A stretch of 64,000 nucleotides of DNA from Pseudoflavonifractor intestinihominis. Lineage in GTDB: Bacteria; Bacillota; Clostridia; Oscillospirales; Oscillospiraceae. Below the pieces are notes generated by a model. The model did not search any database. It worked only from the letters and a program-made list of their open reading frames with translations, and had not been told where the DNA came from. This document shows, one piece after another, positions 34,789 through 42,583 of this stretch (position 1 is its first letter; each line of letters begins with the position of its first letter). The DNA is taken from contig NZ_JBBMFK010000004.1 of NCBI RefSeq assembly GCF_040096055.1, positions 62,001-126,000 of the forward strand, read 5' to 3'. The translations under genes were made by a program, and so were the position numbers.

Positions 34789-35619
34789 ATGGCAGAGCTG
34801 ATCGAAATCACTAGCCTGGACCTGCCCGAGCTGGAGGTCTTTACCCGGCTGACGGAGGCCCAGCTGCGCAACCGGCTGGAGCCGGAGAAGGGGATCTTTA
34901 TCGCTGAGAGCCCCAAGGTCATCGCCCGGGCGCTGGAGGCCGGATACCAGCCCCTGTCCCTGCTGATGGAGCGCAAGCACCTGGCAGGCCAGGGCAGGGA
35001 GATCATGGAGCGCTGCGGGGATATCCCGGTGTACACCGGGGACAACGAAGTGCTGGCCGCCCTGACTGGCTACCAGGTGAACCGGGGCATCCTGTGCGCC
35101 ATGCGCCGCCCTGTGCTGCCCACGGTAGAGGAGCTGTGCGCCGGGGCCCGCCGGGTGGCCGTGCTGGAGGGCATTGTGGACTCCACCAACGTGGGGGCCA
35201 TCTTCCGCTCCGCCGCGGCGCTGCACATGGACGCTGTGCTGGTCACTCCCACCTGCTGCGACCCGCTGTACCGCCGGGCGGTACGGGTGAGCATGGGCAC
35301 CGTGTTCCAGATCCCCTGGACCCGTATCGGGGACAGCCCCTCTGACTGGCCGGAGCGGGGCCTCTCCCGGCTCAATGCCATGGGCTTCAAGACCGCCGCC
35401 ATGGCCCTGAGCGACGACTCGGTATCCATTGACGACCCTGCCCTGATGGCGGAGGACAAGCTGGCCATCGTGCTGGGTACCGAGGGAGACGGCCTGTGCC
35501 GGTCCACCATCGCCCACTGTGACTACACCGTGCGCATCCCCATGTCCCACGGGGTGGACTCCCTGAACGTGGCCGCCGCCAGCGCCGTGGCCTTCTGGCA
35601 GCTGAGGGTGCGGGAATAA
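34789..35619 (+). CDS. TrmH/SpoU family RNA 2′-O-methyltransferase
   Basis: The 276-residue protein has an N-terminal substrate-binding domain and a SPOUT domain with motif 1 (DSTNVGAIFRSAAAL, about 133-147), motif 2 (VLGTEGDGL, about 230) and motif 3 (IPMSHGVDSLNVAAASAVA, about 253-271), whose knot binds SAM. The target, tRNA or 23S rRNA, cannot be told. The start at 34789 has a GGAGGGG site. It follows the tRNA operon terminator. Confidence 0.92.
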   Translation: MAELIEITSLDLPELEVFTRLTEAQLRNRLEPEKGIFIAESPKVIARALEAGYQPLSLLMERKHLAGQGREIMERCGDIPVYTGDNEVLAALTGYQVNRGILCAMRRPVLPTVEELCAGARRVAVLEGIVDSTNVGAIFRSAAALHMDAVLVTPTCCDPLYRRAVRVSMGTVFQIPWTRIGDSPSDWPERGLSRLNAMGFKTAAMALSDDSVSIDDPALMAEDKLAIVLGTEGDGLCRSTIAHCDYTVRIPMSHGVDSLNVAAASAVAFWQLRVRE

Positions 35620-35638
35620 TAGAAGATAAGATAAGGAA

Positions 35639-35673
35639 AACGCCCCGGCCGCAGATGCGGTCGGGGCGTTCTT
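35639..35673. terminator. terminator between trmH-like gene and uracil permease
   Basis: A 14-bp stem AACGCCCCG.../...CGGGGCGTT with an AGAT loop is followed by a T-rich tract on the plus strand and serves the two convergent genes. Confidence 0.75.
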
Positions 35674-35688
35674 TCTCAGTTGGATTGT

Positions 35689-37044
35689 TTACCGGTGGAT
35701 GCCGCGGTTCTGGTCGCCGGTGGGGTTGGCGCCGAAGACATAGTCCTTGCCGGGGAGGATGGCGTTGAGGATGATGCCGGCCAGGGCGGCGATGGCCAGG
35801 CCGGTGAGGGTGATGGAGGTGCCCGCCACCACGAAGGTGATGCCGTCGGAGAAGCCCAGGCCGCACACCAGGATGACGGCGGCGATGATCAGGTTGCGGG
35901 ACTTGGTGAAGTCCACCTGGTTCTCTACGATGTTGCGCACGCCGATGGCGGAGATCATGCCGTAGAGGATGAAGGAGATGCCGCCGATGATGGAGGCGGG
36001 CAGGGAGCCGATGACATCGGCCACCTTGGGGATGAAGCTGAGGACGATGGCAAAGCAGGCGGCGATGCGGATGACCCGGGGGTCGTAGACCTTGGACAGC
36101 TCCAGAACGCCGGTGTTCTCACCGTAGGTGGTGTTGGCGGGGCCGCCGAACATGCCGGCCAGGGCGGTGGCGATGCCGTCGCCCACCAGGGTGCGGTGGA
36201 GGCCGGGGTCCTCGATGAACTGCTCGCCCACCGTAGCGGAGATGGCGGACATGTCGCCGATGTGCTCCATCATGGTGGCGATGGCGATGGGGGCCATGAC
36301 CAGGATGGCGGTCAGGTCAAAGCTGGCCAGATGGAAGGGGGGAAGGCCCAGGATGGAGGCGCTGGCCACCTCGGTGAAGTCCAGGATGGCGCTGCCGTCG
36401 GGGTTGGTCATGCCGCTCATGTGCATGATGAGGGCCACGATGTAGGCGCCCACCACGCCCAGCAGGATGGGGATGATCTTCACCATGCCCTTGCCCCAGA
36501 TGTTGCACACCACAATGATGGCCAGGGCGATGATGGCCAGGGGCCAGTTGGTGGAGGCGTTGGAGATGGCGCTGGGGGCCAGGGACAGGCCGATGCACAC
36601 GATGATGGGGCCGGTGACCACGGGGGGCAGGAAGCGCATGACCTTCTTCACGCCGGCCAGCTTGATGATGAGGGCCAGGATCAGGTAGAGCAGTCCGGCG
36701 ATAACGATGCCGCCGCAGGCCCGCGCCAGCTTGTCGGTGGCGGACATGGTAGCGTAGGCGCCGGTGTCCAGCTTGCTCACCATCTCAAAGCCGCCCAGGA
36801 AGGCGAAGGAGGAGCCCAGAAAGGCGGGGACCTTCAGCTTGGCGCACAGGTGGAAGAAGAGGGTGCCGATTCCGGCGAAGAACAGGGTGGTCTGGATGCT
36901 CAGGGGCAGGCCGTACTGCTTGCTGACAATGATGGGCACCAGGATGGTGGCGCCGAACATGGCGAACATGTGCTGGAGGCCCAGGATGAGCATCTTGGGG
37001 ATGCCCAGGGTCCGGGCGTCGCGGATGGGTTCTTGCTGATTCAT
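35689..37044 (-). CDS. uraA: uracil/xanthine permease
   Basis: The 451-residue NCS2 transporter has about 14 helices, the QHMFAMFGATILVPI segment near residue 30 and the family signature GMFGGPANTTYGENTG near 300, with the Glu and Asn of the substrate site. The leader has a pyrBI-like attenuator, which favours uracil as substrate. The start at 37044 has an AAGGGAG site; the longer frame reaches into the terminator. Confidence 0.92.
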   Translation of the reverse strand: MNQQEPIRDARTLGIPKMLILGLQHMFAMFGATILVPIIVSKQYGLPLSIQTTLFFAGIGTLFFHLCAKLKVPAFLGSSFAFLGGFEMVSKLDTGAYATMSATDKLARACGGIVIAGLLYLILALIIKLAGVKKVMRFLPPVVTGPIIVCIGLSLAPSAISNASTNWPLAIIALAIIVVCNIWGKGMVKIIPILLGVVGAYIVALIMHMSGMTNPDGSAILDFTEVASASILGLPPFHLASFDLTAILVMAPIAIATMMEHIGDMSAISATVGEQFIEDPGLHRTLVGDGIATALAGMFGGPANTTYGENTGVLELSKVYDPRVIRIAACFAIVLSFIPKVADVIGSLPASIIGGISFILYGMISAIGVRNIVENQVDFTKSRNLIIAAVILVCGLGFSDGITFVVAGTSITLTGLAIAALAGIILNAILPGKDYVFGANPTGDQNRGIHR

Positions 37045-37092
37045 GTGGATTCTCCCTTCTTCACGTTGCGGACACACACTGCCTGTGAGGGC

Positions 37093-37120
37093 AAAAAAAA
37101 ACAATCACCTGGGTGATTGT
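37093..37120 (-). terminator. attenuator terminator in the uracil permease leader
   Basis: The minus-strand hairpin ACAATCACC/GGTGATTGT (37120-37101) is followed by T down to 37093. It starts at the last base of the leader-peptide stop codon, so a ribosome at the stop would mask the stem. Confidence 0.9.
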
Positions 37121-37179
37121 CAGATGAAAACGGAAAGGAAGGGGCCGTAAAGGCGATTGGCAAAGCAAGACAGCGTCAT
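37120..37179 (-). CDS. 19-residue leader peptide of the uracil permease attenuator
   Basis: The frame MTLSCFANRLYGPFLSVFI has a strong AAAGGAGGG site and lies between the promoter and the attenuator. Its second half is rich in U-containing codons (Phe, Leu, Val, Ile), the place where RNA polymerase would slow at low UTP. Its stop codon touches the attenuator stem, as in the E. coli pyrL leader. Confidence 0.8.
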   Translation of the reverse strand: MTLSCFANRLYGPFLSVFI

Positions 37180-37208
37180 GACGGTTCCCTCCTTTCAGCA
37201 TCCGGGAT

Positions 37209-37237
37209 ATCATAGCAGAACCGGCTGCCGGATGCAA
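37209..37237 (-). promoter_or_regulatory. promoter of the uracil permease leader
   Basis: On the minus strand TTGCAT (37237-37232), a 17-base spacer and TATGAT (37214-37209). Transcription would begin about 20 bases before the leader ATG. Confidence 0.8.
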
Positions 37238-37320
37238 GAGGGAAAGAGGACTTCTGTCGTTTTCTGACGTTTCGGCAAAAGGACGGAAAAAAGACCGGAC
37301 AGGCTTGTGAGTTTAGCAGA

Positions 37321-37349
37321 TTGACATTTTGGCCCGATTTATGTAATAT
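37321..37349 (+). promoter_or_regulatory. promoter of lysA
   Basis: TTGACA (37321-37326), a 17-base spacer and TAATAT (37344-37349). The leader of about 75 bases is too short for a lysine riboswitch. Confidence 0.75.
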
Positions 37350-37429
37350 AAAATCTGAGTTTTTATCAATATGCCTGTATTCGACCTGTGGGTCCGCCAG
37401 GTAAAATTATATCGGGGAGTGAATCTTCC

Positions 37430-38686
37430 ATGAAAAAGCCCTTCGTTACCCTGGAGCAGCTCCAGGAAATGACCAAAACCTACCCCACCCCGTTCCATCT
37501 CTACGATGAGAAGGGCATCCGGGAGAACGCCCGGAAGCTGAAGGCCGCTTTCGCCTGGAATCCGGGCTTCAAGGAGTACTTCGCCGTCAAGGCCACGCCC
37601 AACCCCACCATCCTGAAGATCCTCCATGAGGAGGGCTGCGGCACCGACTGCTCCTCCCTCACCGAGCTGATGATGGCCGACCGCTGCGGCTTCTCCGGCA
37701 GCGAGATCATGTTCTCCTCCAACGACACCCCCGCCGAGGAGTTCGTCCTGGCCGCCAAGCTGGGCGCCACCATCAACCTGGACGACTTCACCCACATCGA
37801 CTTCCTCAAGGACACCATCGGCTACATCCCCGAGACCATCTCCTGCCGCTTCAATCCCGGCGGCACCTTCTCCATCGGCGCGTCCGAGGAGGGCTTCCAG
37901 GTGATGGACAACCCCGGAGAGGCCAAGTACGGCTTCACCCGGGAGCAGCTCTTTGAGGGCTTCAAGAAGCTGAAGGCCATGGGCGCCAAGCACTTCGGTA
38001 TCCACGCCTTCCTGGCCTCCAACACCCTGAGCAACGAGTACTACCCCACCCTGTCGGGCATCCTGTTCCAGCTGGCCGTGGACCTGAAGAAGGAGACCGG
38101 CTGCGACATCCGCTTCATCAACCTGTCCGGCGGCGTGGGCGTGCCCTACCGCCCCGAGCAGCCCGCCAACGACATCGCCGCCATCGGCGAGGGGGTGCGC
38201 AAGCAGTACGAGGCCATCCTCACCCCCGCTGGCATGGGGGATGTGGCCATCTTCACCGAGCTGGGCCGGTTCATGCTGGCCCCCTACGGCCACCTGGTGA
38301 CCAAGGCCACCCACTTCAAGCACACCTACAAGGAGTACGTGGGCGTGGACGCCTGCGCCGCCAACCTGATGCGCCCCGCCATGTACGGCGCCTATCACCA
38401 CATCACCGTCATGGGCAAGGAGAACGCCCCCTGCGACCACAAGTACGACGTCACCGGCTCCCTGTGCGAGAACAACGACAAGTTCGCCGTGGACCGGATG
38501 CTGCCTGAGATCGACCTGGGCGACCTGCTGGTCATCCACGACACCGGCGCCCACGGCTTCTCCATGGGCTACAACTACAACGGCCGCCTGCGCTCCGCCG
38601 AGGTGCTGCTGAAGGAGGACGGCTCCACCGAGCTGATCCGCCGCGCCGAGACCCCCGACGACTACTTCGCCACCCTGATCTGGTAA
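37430..38686 (+). CDS. lysA: diaminopimelate decarboxylase
   Basis: The 418-residue fold III PLP enzyme makes lysine from meso-diaminopimelate. Lys54 in YFAVKATPNP is the PLP site, ELGRF near residue 280 and GSLCENNDK near 345 form the substrate and dimer site, and the Gly-rich NLSGGVGVPY loop binds phosphate. Carboxynorspermidine decarboxylase and arginine decarboxylase are related but lack this CEN pattern. It is monocistronic. Confidence 0.9.
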   Translation: MKKPFVTLEQLQEMTKTYPTPFHLYDEKGIRENARKLKAAFAWNPGFKEYFAVKATPNPTILKILHEEGCGTDCSSLTELMMADRCGFSGSEIMFSSNDTPAEEFVLAAKLGATINLDDFTHIDFLKDTIGYIPETISCRFNPGGTFSIGASEEGFQVMDNPGEAKYGFTREQLFEGFKKLKAMGAKHFGIHAFLASNTLSNEYYPTLSGILFQLAVDLKKETGCDIRFINLSGGVGVPYRPEQPANDIAAIGEGVRKQYEAILTPAGMGDVAIFTELGRFMLAPYGHLVTKATHFKHTYKEYVGVDACAANLMRPAMYGAYHHITVMGKENAPCDHKYDVTGSLCENNDKFAVDRMLPEIDLGDLLVIHDTGAHGFSMGYNYNGRLRSAEVLLKEDGSTELIRRAETPDDYFATLIW

Positions 38687-38702
38687 GACCAGAGGATAAA
38701 AA

Positions 38703-38745
38703 GCGCCTGGCTGCTCTCCCATCCGGGAGGGCGGCCAGGCGTTTT
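38703..38745 (+). terminator. terminator of lysA
   Basis: An interrupted GC-rich stem CGCCTGGC/GCCAGGCG with an inner CTCCC/GGGAG stem is followed by four T. Confidence 0.8.
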
Positions 38746-38748
38746 CTG

Positions 38749-39252
38749 TTACAGGAGGAGGAAAAATAGGGCCAGAACAGCCAGAACGCTCAGGGCGAAG
38801 AGCACCAGCTCCAGCACCAGGTCCTTTCTGCGCCGCATGTCCCGGCGGCACTCCAGCCAGACGGGCACGTAGGAGCCGGAGAACATCTGGTAGAGCACAA
38901 TCAGCCGCAGGACCAGGTCGATGACCGAGAGGGCCAGGGAGGCGGCGCCCAGGGAGTCGGTGGGGGCCATGGCCTCCTGGTACCGGGGCAGGATCCAGTT
39001 GCTGAAGGCGGCCAGCTGCTCAAAGCCGATGAGGCAGAACACCACCAGGGCGGCCCGGTTGCCCCGGTAGAGGGCCCACAGCACCACGGCCGAGGGCAGC
39101 AGGGAGGCCAGAGCGGAGAGAAGCGGCAGCGGCTCCTCTCCGCCGCCAGCGCGGATGAGCGGGATGAGCGCCTGGGCAAATTGGGCCACAAAAATCAGCC
39201 ACAGCAGGGCCCGGAGCAGAAAACGGCCCTTTTGGGCCCGGATATCGTGCAT
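38749..39252 (-). CDS. membrane protein, unknown function
   Basis: The 167-residue protein has four to five hydrophobic segments and ends in a leucine-rich helix. I do not recognise the family. The ATG at 39252 follows a GAGG site; the GTG at 39261 overlaps that site. It is convergent with lysA and divergent from thyA. Confidence 0.65.
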   Translation of the reverse strand: MHDIRAQKGRFLLRALLWLIFVAQFAQALIPLIRAGGGEEPLPLLSALASLLPSAVVLWALYRGNRAALVVFCLIGFEQLAAFSNWILPRYQEAMAPTDSLGAASLALSVIDLVLRLIVLYQMFSGSYVPVWLECRRDMRRRKDLVLELVLFALSVLAVLALFFLLL

Positions 39253-39346
39253 CCACTTCACCTCATTATGTCGTCAGCCGAGGGGACGTTTTTTCCATTC
39301 TATCATAAAGACCGGGAAGCGCCAAGAGGGAACAGGACGAAAAGGC

Positions 39347-39375
39347 TTGCGGAGGACTGCCCGATATAATAAAAT
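39347..39375 (+). promoter_or_regulatory. promoter of the thyA operon
   Basis: TTGCGG (39347-39352), a 17-base spacer and TAAAAT (39370-39375). Confidence 0.55.
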
Positions 39376-39407
39376 AGACCGGTATGAACACGACAGGAGG
39401 AACCCAC

Positions 39408-40238
39408 ATGAGTTACGCCGACGAGCGATTTATCCAGAACTGCAAAGACATCCTCGCCCACGGGACCTGGGACACGGACCAGGCGGTGCGCCCCCGGTGG
39501 GACGACGGCTCCCCCGCCCACACCATCAAGCTCTTCGGCGTGGTGAACCGGTACGACCTGCGGAAGGAGTTTCCCGTCCAGACCATCCGGAAGATGGCCT
39601 TTAAGAGCTCCCTGGACGAGCTGCTGTGGATCTGGCAGAAGAAGTCCAACAACATCCACGACCTGAACAGCCACATCTGGGACGCCTGGGCCGATGAGAA
39701 CGGCTCCATCGGCAAGGCCTACGGCTACCAGCTGGGGGTGAAGCACGTCTACCCCGAGGGGGAGTTCGACCAGGTGGACCGGGTGCTCTACGACCTGAAG
39801 CACAACCCCGCCTCCCGGCGGATCATCACCAGCATCTACAACCACCACGACCTCTACGAGATGGCCCTCTATCCCTGCGCCTGGTCCATGACCTTCAACG
39901 TGACGGGCAGGACCCTCAACGCCATCCTCAACCAGCGCAGCCAGGACATGCTCACCGCCAACGGCTGGAACGTGATGCAGTACGCCGCCCTGGTCCACAT
40001 GCTGGCCAGGGTGTCCGGCCTGGAGGCGGGGGAGCTGGTCCACGTCATCGCCGACGCCCACATCTACGACCGGCATGTGCCCATCGTGGAGGAGATCATC
40101 GCCCGCAAGCCCTACGAGGCCCCCACGCTGTGGATGGACCCGGCGGTGGACGACTTCTACGCCTTCACCCGGGACAGCCTGAAGCTGGAGGGCTACCAGT
40201 GCCACCCCCTGGATGTGAAGATCCCGGTGGCGGTGTAA
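39408..40238 (+). CDS. thyA: thymidylate synthase
   Basis: The 276-residue enzyme makes dTMP from dUMP and methylene-tetrahydrofolate, which it oxidises to dihydrofolate. The catalytic Cys157 is in ALYPCAWSM and the dUMP-binding segment is ILNQRSQDMLTANGWNVMQY. The ATG at 39408 follows AGGAGG. folA lies two genes downstream and regenerates tetrahydrofolate. Confidence 0.95.
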   Translation: MSYADERFIQNCKDILAHGTWDTDQAVRPRWDDGSPAHTIKLFGVVNRYDLRKEFPVQTIRKMAFKSSLDELLWIWQKKSNNIHDLNSHIWDAWADENGSIGKAYGYQLGVKHVYPEGEFDQVDRVLYDLKHNPASRRIITSIYNHHDLYEMALYPCAWSMTFNVTGRTLNAILNQRSQDMLTANGWNVMQYAALVHMLARVSGLEAGELVHVIADAHIYDRHVPIVEEIIARKPYEAPTLWMDPAVDDFYAFTRDSLKLEGYQCHPLDVKIPVAV

Positions 40239-40250
40239 GGAGGGACCCAT

Positions 40251-40706
40251 ATGCGGATTCTGGTGTCGGCCTGCCTGCTGGGCCTGATTTGCCGGTACAG
40301 CGGCGACGGGAAGGCGTTTCCTCCCCTGGCGGAGCTGCTGAAGCGGGGGGATTTGCACTTTGTGCCCGTGTGCCCCGAGCAGCTGGGGGGCCTGCCCACG
40401 CCCCGTCCCCCCGCCGAGCGGGTGGGGGAGCGGGTGCTCACCCGGGACGGCGGGGACGTGACGGAGCAGTATGTCCGGGGCGCGGCCCAGGCGGAGGAGC
40501 TGGCCCGGCTGATGGGCTGCCAATGCGCCCTGCTGAAGGCCCGCAGCCCCTCCTGCGGCAGCGGCGTCGTCTACGACGGCACCTTCACCGGACGGAAGGT
40601 CCCCGGCGACGGCGTTGCCGCCGCCCGGCTCAAGGGCGCGGGCATCCCGGTGTTTGACGAGGAGCACTGGGCGGAATTTCTGGACTTTATCAAGGAGGAA
40701 GGCTAA
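40251..40706 (+). CDS. DUF523 family protein
   Basis: The 151-residue protein begins MRILVSACLLGLICRYSGDG and has VCPEQLGGLPTPRPPAE and KARSPSCGSG, the DUF523 cysteine motifs. Its stop is directly followed by the folA ATG (TAAATG). The function is unknown, though the conserved Cys residues suggest a metal or catalytic role. Its place between thyA and folA hints at nucleotide or folate metabolism. Confidence 0.88.
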   Translation: MRILVSACLLGLICRYSGDGKAFPPLAELLKRGDLHFVPVCPEQLGGLPTPRPPAERVGERVLTRDGGDVTEQYVRGAAQAEELARLMGCQCALLKARSPSCGSGVVYDGTFTGRKVPGDGVAAARLKGAGIPVFDEEHWAEFLDFIKEEG

Positions 40707-41186
40707 ATGTACCTGATCGCAGCGGTGGATCAGAACTGGGCCATTGGATATCAAAATAAGCTGCTGGCCCGGATCTCCCCCGATCTGAAGCGGTTCAAAA
40801 CCCTGACCCTGGGGCACCCGGTGCTGCTGGGGCGGAAGACCCTGGAGACCTTCCCCGGCGGCAAGCCCCTCCCGGGGCGGCAGAACTATATTCTCTCCAC
40901 CAATCGGGACTGCAAGGTGGAAAACGCCCTGGTGCTCCACAGCCTGGAGGAGGCCAAAGGGGCCTGTCCGGCGGACACCTTTGTTATCGGCGGGGCCCAG
41001 GTGTACCGGGAAGCCCTGGACTGGTGCGACACCGCCTATATCACCAAAATCCACGCCGCCTTTGAGGCCGACGCCTGGTTCCCCGACCTGGACGCCCTGC
41101 CGGAGTGGGAGCTGGCGGAGGAGGAACCGCCGCTGGAGTCGGACGGGCTGACCTTCCACTACGCCACCTACCGGAGAAGGGGGTAA
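40707..41186 (+). CDS. folA: dihydrofolate reductase
   Basis: The 159-residue enzyme has the N-terminal LIAAVDQNWAIGYQNKLL segment with the Met20-loop region, the VLLGRKTLETFPGGKPLPGR NADPH segment and VIGGAQVYREAL near residue 95. The usual acidic substrate residue near position 27 appears as Asp in SPDLKRFK. It reduces dihydrofolate made by ThyA. Confidence 0.94.
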   Translation: MYLIAAVDQNWAIGYQNKLLARISPDLKRFKTLTLGHPVLLGRKTLETFPGGKPLPGRQNYILSTNRDCKVENALVLHSLEEAKGACPADTFVIGGAQVYREALDWCDTAYITKIHAAFEADAWFPDLDALPEWELAEEEPPLESDGLTFHYATYRRRG

Positions 41187-41190
41187 AACA

Positions 41191-41760
41191 GTGTACGCCG
41201 ACGATATCCGGGCCTATCGCCCCCGGGACGAGCAGGAGGAGACCGACAAACGGATCATCCTGGAGTACGTGGACCAGTACCCCGACACTGTGCTCACCCG
41301 CCGCAACGAGTACGCCCACATCACCAGTTCCGGCTTTGTGGTCAACGCCGACGCCTCCAAGGTGCTCATGGCCCACCACAACATCTATAAGGTATGGGCC
41401 TGGACCGGCGGCCACGCCGACGGGGACGGGGACCTGCTCGCCGTGGCCCTGCGGGAGGCCAGGGAGGAGACCGGCGTCACCCATGTGCGCCCCCTCTCGC
41501 CCGCCATTGCCTCCCTGGACATCCTGCCCGTGTGGGGCCACGTGAAGCGGGGAAAATACGTGGCGGCCCACCAGCACCTGAACGTGTCCTACCTGCTGAC
41601 CGCCGACGAGGACGACGCCCTCGCCGTCCGGGAGGGGGAGAACACCGGCGTGGCCTGGCTGCCCGCCGACCGCCTTACCGAGCTGACCAACGAGTGGCAG
41701 ATGGACTACGTGTACCTGAAGCTGCTCCGCCGGGCCAGAGCCCTGCTGGGCCTGGCATAA
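41191..41760 (+). CDS. NUDIX hydrolase
   Basis: The 189-residue protein has a Nudix box ending in REAREETGV near residues 90-98, which holds the metal-binding glutamates. The first Glu of the usual GX5E part is Gly here (GGHADGDGDLL). The GTG start at 41191 follows AGAAGGGGG and lies 4 bp after folA. The substrate is unknown; the family hydrolyses nucleoside diphosphate derivatives. Confidence 0.88.
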   Translation: MYADDIRAYRPRDEQEETDKRIILEYVDQYPDTVLTRRNEYAHITSSGFVVNADASKVLMAHHNIYKVWAWTGGHADGDGDLLAVALREAREETGVTHVRPLSPAIASLDILPVWGHVKRGKYVAAHQHLNVSYLLTADEDDALAVREGENTGVAWLPADRLTELTNEWQMDYVYLKLLRRARALLGLA

Positions 41761-41761
41761 G

Positions 41762-41803
41762 AAGACCCGGTGTACGGAACCATGGTTCCGTACACCGGGT
41801 CTT
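41762..41803. terminator. 42-bp perfect palindrome between convergent genes
   Basis: The two 21-base halves are exact reverse complements with CATG at the centre. It lies 2 bp after the NUDIX stop and 3 bp before the FUSC stop, so it is probably a bidirectional hairpin terminator, although it lacks a T tract. Confidence 0.75.
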
Positions 41804-41806
41804 GTG

Positions 41807-42430
41807 CTATTCGCAGGTGGGCAGGCCGCCGTCCTGGTCATCGTCGGAGACCATGCGGCTCAGGCGATCCTTCAGCCGCTGGCGCTTCTTCTCCAGGGAG
41901 CGGAGGTGGTGCTCCTTCAGGTGCTGGAAGGTGAAGCCGCCGGGGAACAGGCTGTTGACCGCCATGGCCGCCACCACGCCGATGGCGGTGTCCAGGATGC
42001 GGTTGAGGGCGTAGCTGACGTAGGAGTCCACCGGGGTGTTGAACAGCAGGATGCACAGCACCACGCCGCCGGGCTGCACGCCGCCCACCCAGAAAATCTG
42101 GCACAGGAGAATGAGGATCACCACGCCCACAAACACCAGAGGCACCAGCAGCAGAGAGTGGCCGCCGTCCGGGTAGAAGATCAGGTACACCCGGAACAGC
42201 GCCATGCCCAGCAGTCCGCCGATGAGGGTGCCGAAGAGGCGGTTGCCGCCGTGGAGCCGGGAGTTCTCCAGATCGCTGCCCATGCCGAAGATGGCGCCGA
42301 TGCAGGCAAAGGCGGGGCTGCGGTCCAGAAAGAAGTACACCAGGGCACACAGAGCGGCCGCGGTGGCCGTCTTGATGTTGCGCATGCCGATTTTGGGCAG
42401 GGGACGGGGCGAGGGACGGTTTTGGCTCAT
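41807..42430 (-). CDS. FUSC/aromatic acid exporter-like membrane protein
   Basis: The 207-residue protein has six hydrophobic segments in the ArAE/DUF939 pattern (GMRNIKTATAAALCALVYFF, SRLHGGNRLFGTLIGG) and a charged C-terminal cytoplasmic tail. Related proteins export aromatic acids or are uncharacterised. A TATAAT on the minus strand near 42487 may be its -10 box. Confidence 0.8.
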   Translation of the reverse strand: MSQNRPSPRPLPKIGMRNIKTATAAALCALVYFFLDRSPAFACIGAIFGMGSDLENSRLHGGNRLFGTLIGGLLGMALFRVYLIFYPDGGHSLLLVPLVFVGVVILILLCQIFWVGGVQPGGVVLCILLFNTPVDSYVSYALNRILDTAIGVVAAMAVNSLFPGGFTFQHLKEHHLRSLEKKRQRLKDRLSRMVSDDDQDGGLPTCE

Positions 42431-42548
42431 GTCAAACGCTCTCCAACTCCGAAAATTTGGCTGCCTGTACCATATGTGGAAACATTATATCATGAGGACG
42501 GAGCTGTTGGGAAGAGCAAAACAGAACTTTTTGGATAAGAATATGGAG

Positions 42549-42583
42549 AAAAAAGAAAAGCAGGGCCATTTGGCCCTGCTTTT
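42549..42583 (-). terminator. terminator of the O-acylation operon
   Basis: The 13-bp stem AAAAGCAGGGCCA/TGGCCCTGCTTTT (42556-42583) overlaps the stop codon of the MFS gene and is followed by T on the minus strand. Confidence 0.85.

Noticed and set aside
37356..37429. Lysine riboswitch before lysA
   Set aside because: The leader of about 75 bases is far too short for the lysine aptamer.
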